A DNA stretch of 9,571 bases from Micrococcales bacterium UBA4448 (GCA_002390305.1 DGPE01000065.1:1-9571), one strand, 5' to 3'. Counted from the first letter of the stretch, positions 1 to 6,350 are shown. A program made the numbers and translations. Notes: generated by a model from the letters alone, not told the origin.

Positions 1-44
1 CCAGAACCTAAATCTGGTGCGTCTGCCAATTTCGCCACACCCGC
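1..44 (-). tRNA. tRNA-Leu (anticodon TAG), 3' part cut off by window edge
   Basis: Read on the minus strand, the segment begins GCGGGTG (5' acceptor strand), followed by a D-arm with the GGC-AGACGC pattern typical of leucine tRNAs. An anticodon stem CCAGA/TCTGG then closes a seven-base loop TTTAGGT, which gives anticodon TAG, reading CUN leucine codons. The variable arm, T-arm and 3' acceptor strand lie beyond position 1, so only the 5' half is visible. It is transcribed away from the tad genes. The long variable arm that would confirm the class II tRNA is not in the window, but the acceptor start and anticodon loop match tRNA-Leu well. Confidence 0.92.
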
Positions 45-55
45 AACAGCACACA

Positions 56-84
56 AGCATAATGGGTTTTCGGTGCTGTGGAAA
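56..84 (-). promoter_or_regulatory. Probable promoter of the tRNA-Leu gene
   Basis: On the minus strand there is a TATGCT hexamer (56-61), placed so that transcription would start about 4 nt before the tRNA 5' end. A TTTCCA hexamer (79-84) lies upstream with a 17-bp spacer. Each matches four of six positions of the sigma-70-type consensus. A 7-bp inverted repeat, ACAGCAC (46-52) and GTGCTGT (73-79), flanks the -10. It may be chance, but its position is notable. Confidence 0.45.
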
Positions 85-125
85 ACTGAAAACAAAGCTT
101 TGCCGCTGATGGCATTGTTTTGCCA

Positions 126-1181
126 ATGGACCAGCTCGAGGTAATTCTTAGTCGAACAAGAAAACTCGCGCGGGATAAGCAGCTTGATCTCGATACTGCA
201 ACGCAGATAGCCATCGACGAAGCAGCTGAAACTCATAACGAGCCGCTTGATGAAATGTTGCTCTCTGTCGCGGCCAAGCGCGAGCTCTCGGGACTCGGAG
301 TGTTGCAGCCACTGCTGGATAATCCAGAAATTGAGGAAATCTGGATAAATCGACCGAATCAAATACATTTCGCTGACCAAACCGGACACAGCAGTATTGA
401 CCTGGAGTTATCAGCCAGTCAAATTAGAAATCTGTGCTTTCGAATGCTTGCTCATTCCAAGAGGCGCATCGACCGACTCACGCCCTACGTCGATGCTTCC
501 CTGGTGGATGGTTCCAGGCTTCACATTGTGATTCCTGAAATTACCTCCGAGGACTGGGCAATAAACATCAGAAAGTTCAATAAGCCAAACGTGAGCCTGT
601 CACAACTTTTAGGCCTTGGTAGCTTGCGTGAAGATCAGGCTCACTTGCTCACCGAAGCCATGCAGCACGGGAAAAGCATTCTTGTGGCGGGAGCCACGCA
701 GGCTGGAAAGACCACTCTGATGACCGCGTTACTTGCGGCTTTGAATCCTAAAGACCGGGTCATTTCGTGTGAGGACACCTTTGAACTGTCGCTCCAGCAG
801 GACGATTGGGTTGCCATGCAAACACGACCCAAAGCAGCAGAAGGGGCGCCTGAAATTTCCCTTCGGGAACTGGTAAAGCAAGCACTGCGCATGAGGCCGG
901 ATCGTCTCGTTATTGGTGAAGTCAGGGGAGCGGAAGCACTGGACATGCTGGTGGCATTGAACTCTGGAATTCCGGGGCTTTGCACGATCCATGCTAATTC
1001 TGCTCGGGCCGCGATCCAAAAGCTGCTCACCTTGCCATTGCTAGCCGGGGAGAACATCTCCGATGCCTTTCTGAGGCCTACAGTCTCGGGGGCGTTCGAT
1101 CTGGTGGTGTTTTGTGAACGGGACCCAGCCGGCAGACGACGAGTCGGTCAAATTCTCGAGGTCACCGATGAAGTTTTATAA
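126..1181 (+). CDS. tadA: TadA/CpaF-type pilus assembly ATPase
   Basis: This encodes a GSPII_E/T4SS-class hexameric ATPase that would power assembly of Flp/Tad pili at the inner face of the membrane. Numbered from the ATG at 126 it has 351 residues. An N-terminal domain with the LGVLQPLLDNPEIEEIWIN stretch typical of CpaF proteins lies around residues 50-80. Walker A is GATQAGKT (189-196, K195), the Walker B segment is RLVIGEVRG (260-268, E265), and the His-box is CTIHANS (286-292). Length and motif order fit actinobacterial TadA. The start is uncertain between TTG at 120 and ATG at 126, and neither has a clear Shine-Dalgarno. An in-frame stop at 87-89 excludes anything further upstream. It is the first gene of a pilus operon and overlaps tadB by 14 nt. 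The helicase-like and Ssd/CpaE-like genes often found upstream in other Actinobacteria are absent; a tRNA gene lies there instead. Confidence 0.95.
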   Translation: MDQLEVILSRTRKLARDKQLDLDTATQIAIDEAAETHNEPLDEMLLSVAAKRELSGLGVLQPLLDNPEIEEIWINRPNQIHFADQTGHSSIDLELSASQIRNLCFRMLAHSKRRIDRLTPYVDASLVDGSRLHIVIPEITSEDWAINIRKFNKPNVSLSQLLGLGSLREDQAHLLTEAMQHGKSILVAGATQAGKTTLMTALLAALNPKDRVISCEDTFELSLQQDDWVAMQTRPKAAEGAPEISLRELVKQALRMRPDRLVIGEVRGAEALDMLVALNSGIPGLCTIHANSARAAIQKLLTLPLLAGENISDAFLRPTVSGAFDLVVFCERDPAGRRRVGQILEVTDEVL

Positions 1182-1932
1182 CCAACTGATAAGTGCCGCA
1201 GGCTTGTTTCCAAAGCGCAAGGAGGTCTTGGTGCTCTACATTTTCTTCACGCTTGCCACCGGCCTGCTAGTGCAGTTCGCAACTTCGGTGTCAGGCCTTT
1301 CATTGTCGCTGACGGCTCTTGCTGCTGGCCTTGGAATCGAATTGCTAAGGCTGAAGGGGCAGGCGCGTCAGTCACGCCTGGAGAAACTTTGGCCGCAAGT
1401 ATTTGATTCTTTTCAAAATGCCGCCCAGTCTGGCTTATCACTCCAAGAGCAGTTGTCTTATCTCGGTTCCTCAGGGCCTGAAGGGCTTAGAAAAGACTTT
1501 GTGCTGTTGGATAAGCAGTTGGAAAGCGGCAAGGACTTGGGTGAGTGTCTTGAAGTGTTCAGGAAACGAATCGGATCTCGTCACGCGGACAAGCTTTCGC
1601 TGTTAATTGAAATTGCAACTGAACTTGGAAATTCTCACATCGCCAACAGTTGGAAAACAGCATCCACAAACCTAAGAATCGAGCAAGCAATGTTTGGTGA
1701 GGTGCTCGCGAAACAGGGTTGGGTGCTGGGCAGTGCAAAGGTTGCTCTCGCCGCACCTTGGCTGGTTGCCTTCTTGCTTATTCGGCTAGAGCAGAACCGA
1801 TTGGCATTTGAAACCGAGCTCGGGGCTTTGGTTTTGCTTACCGGGCTAATACTTTCAGTGCTTGCCTATGTCGCGGTCAATAGACTCGGCCAGCTCACGC
1901 TGCCTGGCAGGATCTTCAATGCAGCTAACTAA
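1168..1932 (+). CDS. tadB: TadB-like pilus assembly inner-membrane protein (T2SSF domain)
   Basis: A 254-residue membrane protein, probably one of the two platform subunits that couple the TadA ATPase to pilin extrusion. Two hydrophobic segments near the N terminus (about 19-58) are followed by a cytoplasmic helical region around 75-200 that starts LWPQVFDSFQNAAQSGLSL, the usual start of a GspF/T2SSF domain. Two C-terminal hydrophobic stretches follow (about 203-223 and 232-250). An in-frame ATG at 1114 lies well inside tadA. I chose the ATG at 1168 because GAGGT sits six bases upstream and the protein begins MKFYNQ ahead of the first membrane segment. The 14-nt overlap with tadA indicates translational coupling. 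Assignment as TadB rather than TadC rests on order and on the four-segment layout. Confidence 0.88.
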   Translation: MKFYNQLISAAGLFPKRKEVLVLYIFFTLATGLLVQFATSVSGLSLSLTALAAGLGIELLRLKGQARQSRLEKLWPQVFDSFQNAAQSGLSLQEQLSYLGSSGPEGLRKDFVLLDKQLESGKDLGECLEVFRKRIGSRHADKLSLLIEIATELGNSHIANSWKTASTNLRIEQAMFGEVLAKQGWVLGSAKVALAAPWLVAFLLIRLEQNRLAFETELGALVLLTGLILSVLAYVAVNRLGQLTLPGRIFNAAN

Positions 1933-2467
1933 TCGACTTCTGAGTGCTCACCTGCCAGCTGATACATCTTCGCTGAAACTGAAGCTTCAAGGCTTTCAAA
2001 AAAGCATCTTCAGTGTGAAAAACAAAACTGTTCTTCGAGAGTTGCCTGATTTCACTGAGGTGATTGCATTACTACTTTCCTGTGGATTACCGGTGGGAGT
2101 TGCATTGAGCTGGGTTCAGCCTCGAATGACCGGGGATATCGCCAAGCAGTTGGAAGTGGTAATAGGCAACCTGAGCCTGGGAGCGGACCTGTCATCGGAG
2201 CTAAAGCAAGCAGACCAGAGGCTCGCTGATGCCGGATTTAGTGAGTTGGTAGACAAGCTCATAATGAGTCTGGACCGGGGCGCTCCGGTTTCGGAACAGA
2301 CAATGCAGTTGGCGGCATCGCTTCGCCAGGAGCAGGGCCGTTTGCTGCTTAGGCAGGCCGGCTCAAGTGAAACCAAAATGCTTATACCCACAGTCTTTGT
2401 GATCCTGCCTGTCACTGTGCTGTTTGCAGTATTCCCGTCAGTACTTATTCTTCAACAATCTTTTTGA
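1919..2467 (+). CDS. tadC: TadC-like pilus assembly protein (short T2SSF domain protein)
   Basis: A 182-residue protein, the likely second inner-membrane platform subunit of the Tad machine. A T2SSF-like region begins near residue 42 (ELPDFTEVIALLLSCGLPVG) and runs to about 150. One strong hydrophobic helix lies at 153-176 near the C terminus. It is shorter than proteobacterial TadC, lacking the N-terminal membrane helices, but short versions are usual in actinobacterial tad operons. The reading frame is open back to 1862, but the ATG at 1919 has AGGA seven bases upstream and gives a 14-nt overlap with tadB, matching the tadA-tadB arrangement. Its stop codon is embedded in the strong ribosome binding site of the next gene. 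Confidence 0.86.
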   Translation: MQLTNRLLSAHLPADTSSLKLKLQGFQKSIFSVKNKTVLRELPDFTEVIALLLSCGLPVGVALSWVQPRMTGDIAKQLEVVIGNLSLGADLSSELKQADQRLADAGFSELVDKLIMSLDRGAPVSEQTMQLAASLRQEQGRLLLRQAGSSETKMLIPTVFVILPVTVLFAVFPSVLILQQSF

Positions 2468-2482
2468 AAGGAGATTAGAAAA

Positions 2483-2635
2483 ATGAAAATAATGAAGTCC
2501 GATAACGGTGATGTACCCGGCTGGGTTTTGATTACGCTGATGACCGCTGGATTGGTGGTGTTGATATGGGCATTCGCGGGACCAGCACTCGAGGGAGTAT
2601 TCGATCAGGCAATGTCGAGAGTGGTGTCCTTCTAG
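2483..2635 (+). CDS. Small Flp/DUF4244-like pilin candidate (50 aa)
   Basis: A 50-residue ORF that starts at ATG 2483 behind the best ribosome binding site of the operon (AAAGGAG, 2467-2473). It has a short charged leader (MKIMKSDNGD), one hydrophobic helix from about residue 14 to 32, and a short amphipathic tail ending at TAG 2633-2635. Size, topology and position between tadC and tadE-like genes are those of the major Flp pilin. From memory, a GDVPGW motif before the helix recurs in small Tad-locus proteins of related Actinobacteria. It lacks the Glu that normally sits at position +5 after the prepilin cleavage Gly: cleavage after G9 gives Trp at +5, and cleavage after G13 gives Thr. Pilin function is inferred from context; the coding call itself is strong. 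Confidence 0.82.
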   Translation: MKIMKSDNGDVPGWVLITLMTAGLVVLIWAFAGPALEGVFDQAMSRVVSF

Positions 2636-2985
2636 CCGATGCAGGTAGTGCTGTTCTTTCAGCGGTTATGAACATCGCCCTTGCAACCCTGACAACCTTG
2701 AGCGTGCTGGCCCTAGTCTTCACTGCCTACCACGGTCTTGTGATTCAGGATGCAGCGATTTCAACGGCGAGTAGGGCGGCAAGGGCAGAGTCAACCAACC
2801 AGCAGCCCTACCTTATGAAAATGCTAAGAAATTCACTTCCTTCCCTCGCTTATTTTGATGGCGCCATAGGGCAAGCGGATCAGTATGTCTCAGTCTTTGT
2901 TGAGGCAAGATTGCCCGGACTCGGCCTATTTAGTGCAAGGCCGATTGAGTATTCGGCGCTCGCAGGCAGGGAGAGCGTTGACTGA
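2566..2985 (+). CDS. TadE-like minor pilin, start uncertain
   Basis: A protein of up to 139 residues with a prepilin-like N-terminal segment (DAGSAVLS, about 25-32), one membrane helix (about 33-56) and a polar C-terminal domain. The domain starts QDAAISTASRAARAES and ends with a hydrophobic strand region (VSVFVEARLPGLGLFSARP), the usual TadE layout. Processing after G27 would leave Ser, not Glu, at +5. The start is a real problem. The only standard codons are ATG 2566, which overlaps the preceding pilin gene by 70 nt with no clear Shine-Dalgarno, and ATG 2668, which would delete the GSA motif and cut into the membrane helix. I kept 2566 because it preserves the motif. The gene ends with an 8-nt overlap into the next one. 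The TadE call is by topology and position. Confidence 0.72.
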   Translation: MGIRGTSTRGSIRSGNVESGVLLADAGSAVLSAVMNIALATLTTLSVLALVFTAYHGLVIQDAAISTASRAARAESTNQQPYLMKMLRNSLPSLAYFDGAIGQADQYVSVFVEARLPGLGLFSARPIEYSALAGRESVD

Positions 2986-3322
2986 CAAGGGCTCAAGCCC
3001 AATCGAAGCGGTTGCACTGATGACGTTGCTGTTGCTGCCAATAGCGCCAGCATTGAGTCTCTACCAGCACCTAAGTGACTCATTGGCGGCCGAGTCGATT
3101 GCCCGCCATGCACTTAGGGCCGCCCTGCTGGATCAGGAAAAAGGTGTTGTTCCATCAGAGATTGGCCGATACCTGGAACCCTTGGCTAGCAGTTGGGGCA
3201 AGAAGATTTCAAGCTTTGAAATGAGTTGCGGAGGTCAGTGCGAAGAAAACAGCCTGTTGTCTTTGAGGGTTCAAATAGGGAGCGCCTGGGCAATCCAAAC
3301 AGCTGGCCTGGAGCCCAATTGA
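2978..3322 (+). CDS. tadE: TadE family minor pilin (canonical G/SSPIE site)
   Basis: A 114-residue pseudopilin-like protein that would be processed by a prepilin peptidase and act in Tad pilus assembly at the membrane. The N terminus reads MTDKG/SSPIE: Gly5 is followed by Glu at +5, the classical type IV prepilin pattern and the only one among the pilin-like proteins here. A membrane helix follows (about 10-30), then an extracytoplasmic domain with two cysteines (C84 and C88) that could form a disulfide. The start is TTG at 2978, preceded four bases upstream by AGGGAG (2968-2973). It overlaps the previous stop (TTGACTGA). The frame is open back to 2885, but the TTG start puts the processing site at the usual distance from the N terminus. 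Confidence 0.8.
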   Translation: MTDKGSSPIEAVALMTLLLLPIAPALSLYQHLSDSLAAESIARHALRAALLDQEKGVVPSEIGRYLEPLASSWGKKISSFEMSCGGQCEENSLLSLRVQIGSAWAIQTAGLEPN

Positions 3323-3717
3323 AAAGCGATAAGGGAACAATTGCACCTTTGATTGCTACCTATCTCTCACTGTTGATACTTGCCATCATCGGGTCTAGCG
3401 CTGTGGTAACGGCGCTGGTAGCCAGCAATAGAGTGCAGGGCGTTGCCGACATGGCTGTTCTTTACGCACACGACCGCGCTGTGACTAACGGTATGCCCAA
3501 CAAAAACTTACTGGTGGCAGGTGTCGGTGAATTCTTGCGATCGGCCGAAAGCGCTAAGCGCTTGGAGATTGTGGCTATTTCTGCCGCTGTTGAATCCGCA
3601 GAATCAAGTTTGGAGTTGTGTGCAAGATACCAAAATCCGCTTGGCGTCGGGATTAATAGTGCGGTTATTTGTCGCAGCTCGAGGGCAGAAAGTTTTCTGA
3701 TTACCGGGGGCACTTGA
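3319..3717 (+). CDS. Rv3654c-like TadE-like protein of the Tad locus
   Basis: A 132-residue protein, last in the tad operon. After DKG at residues 4-6 comes a long hydrophobic helix (about 9-35), then ASNRVQGVADMAVLYAHDRA, which matches the pattern of a membrane helix followed by R-x-Q-x-AAD-LAAL seen in Rv3654c/TIGR03816-type proteins and in TadG-like N-terminal domains. A polar region with two cysteines follows. Position +5 after Gly6 is Leu, not Glu. The start is TTG at 3319, which forms a 4-nt TTGA overlap with the previous stop and has GGAG (3310-3313) five bases upstream. The open frame back to 3226 lies inside the previous gene and is not needed. The molecular role of this family is not well defined; a minor pilin or secretion accessory role is inferred from the operon. 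Confidence 0.78.
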   Translation: MKSDKGTIAPLIATYLSLLILAIIGSSAVVTALVASNRVQGVADMAVLYAHDRAVTNGMPNKNLLVAGVGEFLRSAESAKRLEIVAISAAVESAESSLELCARYQNPLGVGINSAVICRSSRAESFLITGGT

Positions 3718-3751
3718 GCTATTTCGAGCGGACAGAAGAAGATAACTTCAG

Positions 3752-4951
3752 TTAGGTTTTCGGCTGCTCCGGTGCTTTGTAATCGGGGGCATAAATTGGT
3801 AAATACTTCCAAAATAGGTAGGCACCCACGAAGTTCAACAAACCTGTCGATGCCAGCGCTCCTGCCAGGCCAATGCTTGCAGTTAGCACTGTAATCATTG
3901 CTGGAGCTAACGCAACGCCTCCCGAAGTCAACATCCTGAAGGCTGCCAGGAACTCTCCTCTTGAACCCTTGGGAGCTAGGTCTGCACCGAGAATCATGTT
4001 TATCCCAGCTGATAAAGCATTCGCCAGCGCTGTCACTGAAGCCAGAACCCAGAAGGTAAGGATATCGGTGACCAGAAATGAGAACAGATAGGTGACGCCA
4101 AGGGCCAGCAAGGTCGGAACCGAGGACCAAAACTTGCCGTACTTATGCATGATAATTCCAGACAGATAAAACAGGGTGAAGTCAATAAACCCGGTGATTC
4201 CAAAGATGAAAGAAGCCTCTCCCGGAGAAATACCGAGTTGAATGGCCAATAGCGGAAGTCCAATTAGACGTATGGTTCTGCCTGCAGAAATGATCGCTGA
4301 GGCCACACCTAGTGTGGCGAGCTTCGGAGCCTCTCTTCTTGCCACGGCCCACATGTTTCCATTTTGCCCAGAAGGAGTGGCTTTTAATCTTCCTGCCGGG
4401 ACCGTCAGTACTGAAGCTCCTGCCGCAAGGCTGAGTAAAGCCGCGGCCAGGTAACCAAATTCGACACCGTATAAAACAATGAATGCTGAGCCGACCACCG
4501 GCCCGATTGCCATTCCTCCTCGAAACATGCCACCCAAAAGTGACATGGACTTGGGCCGGTGTTGTTCCGGAACAATCTCTGCCAGCAGGCTGTGTCTTGC
4601 CAAGCCAAATATCGAGTGCGCCGCGCCAAAACCAAGGGCGCTCAGAATAAGGGCTGGATAACCAAGCTGGAAAAATGCCAGCAGTGTCATGGCGAAACCG
4701 AGAACCGTGCTAACGAGCATTGCGTTCCGCTCGCCAATTTTTGCGTTTATCCACGAGGCTGGAACTTCAAAGACCATGGTTGAAACCATAAGCACGGTCG
4801 TTACGATGCTCGCCTCAGCCAAACTGAACCCGAATCCAACTGCAGAAACCGGGAGGATTGGCAGCAGTGCCCCTTCGGCAGCGGTTATAAGCAGTGACGG
4901 CAGGTAGATCGATGTGACTAGCTGTCGCTTTCTAAATTCTCCAGTAGTCAT
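3752..4951 (-). CDS. Major facilitator superfamily (MFS) transporter
   Basis: A 399-residue, highly hydrophobic protein with about 12 predicted membrane helices in two halves, separated by a polar loop near residues 188-205 (RLKATPSGQNGNMWAVARRE). The loop between helices 2 and 3 (ASWINAKIGERNAML, 65-79) is a degenerate form of the MFS motif A, usually G-x-L-x-D-R-x-G-R-R. Helix 5 carries GGMFRGGMAIGPVVGSAF, a Gly-rich pattern common in drug:H+ antiporter-type MFS proteins. The substrate cannot be read from sequence; efflux of a small molecule is a guess. The ATG at 4951 lies 4 nt after the stop of the upstream YddG-like gene, without a well-spaced ribosome binding site, so translational coupling is likely. 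It is convergent with the tad operon, with only 34 nt between stops and no clear terminator. Confidence 0.88.
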   Translation of the reverse strand: MTTGEFRKRQLVTSIYLPSLLITAAEGALLPILPVSAVGFGFSLAEASIVTTVLMVSTMVFEVPASWINAKIGERNAMLVSTVLGFAMTLLAFFQLGYPALILSALGFGAAHSIFGLARHSLLAEIVPEQHRPKSMSLLGGMFRGGMAIGPVVGSAFIVLYGVEFGYLAAALLSLAAGASVLTVPAGRLKATPSGQNGNMWAVARREAPKLATLGVASAIISAGRTIRLIGLPLLAIQLGISPGEASFIFGITGFIDFTLFYLSGIIMHKYGKFWSSVPTLLALGVTYLFSFLVTDILTFWVLASVTALANALSAGINMILGADLAPKGSRGEFLAAFRMLTSGGVALAPAMITVLTASIGLAGALASTGLLNFVGAYLFWKYLPIYAPDYKAPEQPKT

Positions 4952-4955
4952 GTAG

Positions 4956-5792
4956 CTAATTATTCACCCTTGAACCAAACACTGCCGCCACCAAAATCAA
5001 TACTGCAGCCGCGGCAAGGGTGATACTCAACTGTTGACCAGTGGTTAGCAGTAACAGAGCAGTGGAAATCACAGGAGTGAAAAACGCAATGGTCCCGACT
5101 CGCTGGGCGGGTCCATTTTTTAACGCATAGTCCCAAAGATAAAAAGATGCTCCCAGTGGACCAAGGCCAAGAGCCAACAACCAGACCCACTGGTTTCCAT
5201 CGATGAGAGTGGGCTGTTCAAAAATGAAGTGCATCAGAATCGCCAAGACTCCTGCCACAAAGCAATAACCACCAACGGCGGCGGTCGGAGATTTTTCAAG
5301 TCGTTTTGTCATTAGTGAATAGCTAGAAAACACCAACGCGGCTATTCCGGCATACACATACCCGAAAGCAAAACCTGACACTAACTCCGCTCCAGACAGG
5401 ATCGCCAGAGAGGCACCAGAAAAACCAATCACAGCTGCCACGATGTGACTGGCAGTTAGCTTGGAGGTCTTTATAAATAGTGGAGCCAGTACGACCACGA
5501 GCACGGGCCAGAGGTAGTTCACAAGATTTGCTTGAACGCTCGGAGCATTTTGCAGTCCCGCAAACAGGGCCGCGTGGTAGCCAAGCAGTCCATAGACGCC
5601 GACGAGCATCACCTTCTTGGTTGGCAAGAGCGCTTTGACCTGGAATTTTGAAACTGGCAGCGAAATTATTGAGCCGATAACCAGACCGATACCGGTCATC
5701 AACAGTGGGGGAATTGAATCTAGAGCAACTGCCAAGCTTGCGAGTGAGCCCCAGAGCACCACAGCAGCAATGGCCGCTAAATCACTTCGCAC
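4956..5792 (-). CDS. DMT/EamA family exporter, YddG-like (possible aromatic amino acid exporter)
   Basis: A 278-residue membrane protein with about ten helices arranged as two EamA repeats (roughly 3-130 and 140-273). The first helix has the AAVVLWGSLASLAVAL pattern, and QANLVNYLWPVL at 88-98 contains NYLWP, shared with E. coli YddG and its relatives, which export aromatic amino acids and other metabolites. The second repeat has the usual end-of-domain pattern (VGTIAFFTPVISTALLLLTTGQ). The YddG grouping is reasonable from that motif, but the substrate is unproven. The start is GTG at 5792. No Shine-Dalgarno is visible, and a TAGAAT -10 sits 7 nt upstream, so the message is probably leaderless. 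It is first in a two-gene leftward operon with the MFS gene. Confidence 0.85.
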   Translation of the reverse strand: MRSDLAAIAAVVLWGSLASLAVALDSIPPLLMTGIGLVIGSIISLPVSKFQVKALLPTKKVMLVGVYGLLGYHAALFAGLQNAPSVQANLVNYLWPVLVVVLAPLFIKTSKLTASHIVAAVIGFSGASLAILSGAELVSGFAFGYVYAGIAALVFSSYSLMTKRLEKSPTAAVGGYCFVAGVLAILMHFIFEQPTLIDGNQWVWLLALGLGPLGASFYLWDYALKNGPAQRVGTIAFFTPVISTALLLLTTGQQLSITLAAAAVLILVAAVFGSRVNN

Positions 5793-5799
5793 TTAGATG

Positions 5800-5805
5800 A
5801 TTCTA
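5800..5805 (-). promoter_or_regulatory. -10 element of the YddG-like/MFS operon, leaderless arrangement
   Basis: On the minus strand TAGAAT matches five of six bases of TATAAT and ends exactly 7 nt before the GTG start at 5792. Transcription would therefore begin at or within a base of the start codon. Upstream, only a weak -35 candidate (TTCCTC with 17-bp spacing) is seen. Confidence 0.5.
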
Positions 5806-5842
5806 AGCCCACGAAGAAGCTTGAGGAATGCCTGTGAGTGTC

Positions 5843-5876
5843 AACAATTAATAACAAAATGTCCCGATTGATTGTT
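5843..5876. repeat. AT-rich inverted repeat in the divergent yddG-like/ssrA control region
   Basis: AACAATTAAT (5843-5852) and ATTGATTGTT (5867-5876) are near-perfect inverted copies (9 of 10, with the odd pair a possible U·G in RNA) separated by 14 bp. They lie in the 139-bp gene-free stretch between the leftward transporter operon and ssrA, so they could be an operator for either direction. The ssrA promoter itself was not resolved: a TTGGTG (5889-5894)/GATACT (5911-5916) pair with 16-bp spacing is the best candidate but weak. AT-rich DNA produces such repeats by chance fairly easily. Confidence 0.3.
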
Positions 5877-5931
5877 ACTGTTGAAGTCTTGGTGAGGAAT
5901 CAACAAGAAAGATACTGAAGCAACTAAATAT

Positions 5932-6300
5932 GGGGATGATCGGTTTCGACATTGCATTGCTGCGTGGAAGAAGCGGGTCGAGGATGAGCACTTATCTCGT
6001 AAACGATGTGTTCAAAACTATAGGTGCCAATACAAAGCGCGCCGACTTCGCCCTAGCTGCATAGCTAGCCCCGAAGTCCGTTTGACTAGGCCTGATTCCG
6101 ACCTAGACCCAGACGCCATTTAGGAATCTTGCTAGCCATCTTGCGTCAAAGGAGTGGCTGGGACTTTTTACTTTGACTGGGCTTGTCGGCGTAATCGCTT
6201 CAAATAAATGCCGGAGCCAAGTAGAACGAATTCTGAAGCTACACCCGAAGAAGAGCCACAATCGATGTCATGGACGGGGGTTCAATTCCCCCCATCTCCA
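5932..6300 (+). ncRNA. ssrA: tmRNA (transfer-messenger RNA)
   Basis: This RNA rescues ribosomes stalled on broken messages, acting with SmpB, which is encoded about 1.3 kb downstream. The 5' end GGGGATGATCGGTTTCGACA is the typical one-piece tmRNA start. Its GGGGATG pairs with CATCTCC (6293-6299) to form the acceptor stem, with one G·U pair and discriminator A at 6300. A T-arm with five G-C pairs closes the loop TTCAATT just before it. The mRNA-like part encodes a tag (6026-6064). The helix after the tag (CTAGCT-GCAT-AGCTAG, 6053-6068) places the UAG stop at its apex, inside a larger GACTTCG/CGAAGTC stem. The chromosome reads CTA, not CCA, after the discriminator, so the CCA end must be added enzymatically. 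Both ends are set by the acceptor pairing, so the boundaries are good. Confidence 0.97.
6026..6064 (+). other. tmRNA proteolysis-tag reading frame (ANTKRADFALAA, stop TAG)
   Basis: The resume codon GCC at 6026 opens twelve codons giving ANTKRADFALAA, followed by TAG. The ALAA end is the ClpX/ClpA-recognised degron, and the xxxKRxDFALAA pattern is typical of actinobacterial tags. The stop would be decoded by RF1, not by the RF2 encoded next door. Confidence 0.93.
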
Positions 6301-6311
6301 CTACCCCATAA

Positions 6312-6350
6312 CCAATAGCCTCCTGTTACAGGGGGCTATTGGTCTTTAAT
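6312..6350 (+). terminator. Rho-independent terminator after ssrA
   Basis: The arms 6312-6325 and 6329-6342 form a 14-bp stem with a single G·U pair and a three-base TTA loop, beginning CCAATAGCC and ending GGCTATTGG. It is followed by TCTTTAAT. The stem is very stable, while the T-tract is short. It sits 11 nt after the tmRNA 3' end and separates ssrA from prfB. Confidence 0.85.

Noticed and set aside
56..63. Rightward promoter for tadA at CATAAT (58-63)
   Set aside because: The hexamer is good, but no -35 with acceptable spacing is present, and the same bases form the better supported leftward tRNA promoter.
1..125. Genomic island boundary or phage attachment site at the tRNA-Leu gene
   Set aside because: Only the 5' half of the tRNA is visible, no integrase or duplicated tRNA fragment is seen in the window, and the tad genes have a composition like their neighbours by eye.
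641..1057. A 138-codon minus-strand open frame inside tadA
   Set aside because: It is antisense to conserved ATPase motifs including Walker A and B; its composition is that of a shadow frame.
2614..2635. Slippery site that would fuse the pilin frame to the TadE-like frame
   Set aside because: A -1 shift would be needed, but the codons before the stop (GTG GTG TCC TTC TAG) form no recognised slippery heptamer.
3718..3751. Terminator between the convergent tad and MFS genes
   Set aside because: Only a 4-bp GAAG-ATAA-CTTC stem at 3738-3749 is visible, without a supporting T-tract on either strand.
3462..4130. A 222-codon open frame on the minus strand spanning the end of the tad operon and the MFS gene
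   Set aside because: It overlaps the MFS gene on the same strand in another frame and the antisense of the last tad gene. Its product is rich in Cys, Trp and Ser with no recognisable domain, and it has no convincing start.
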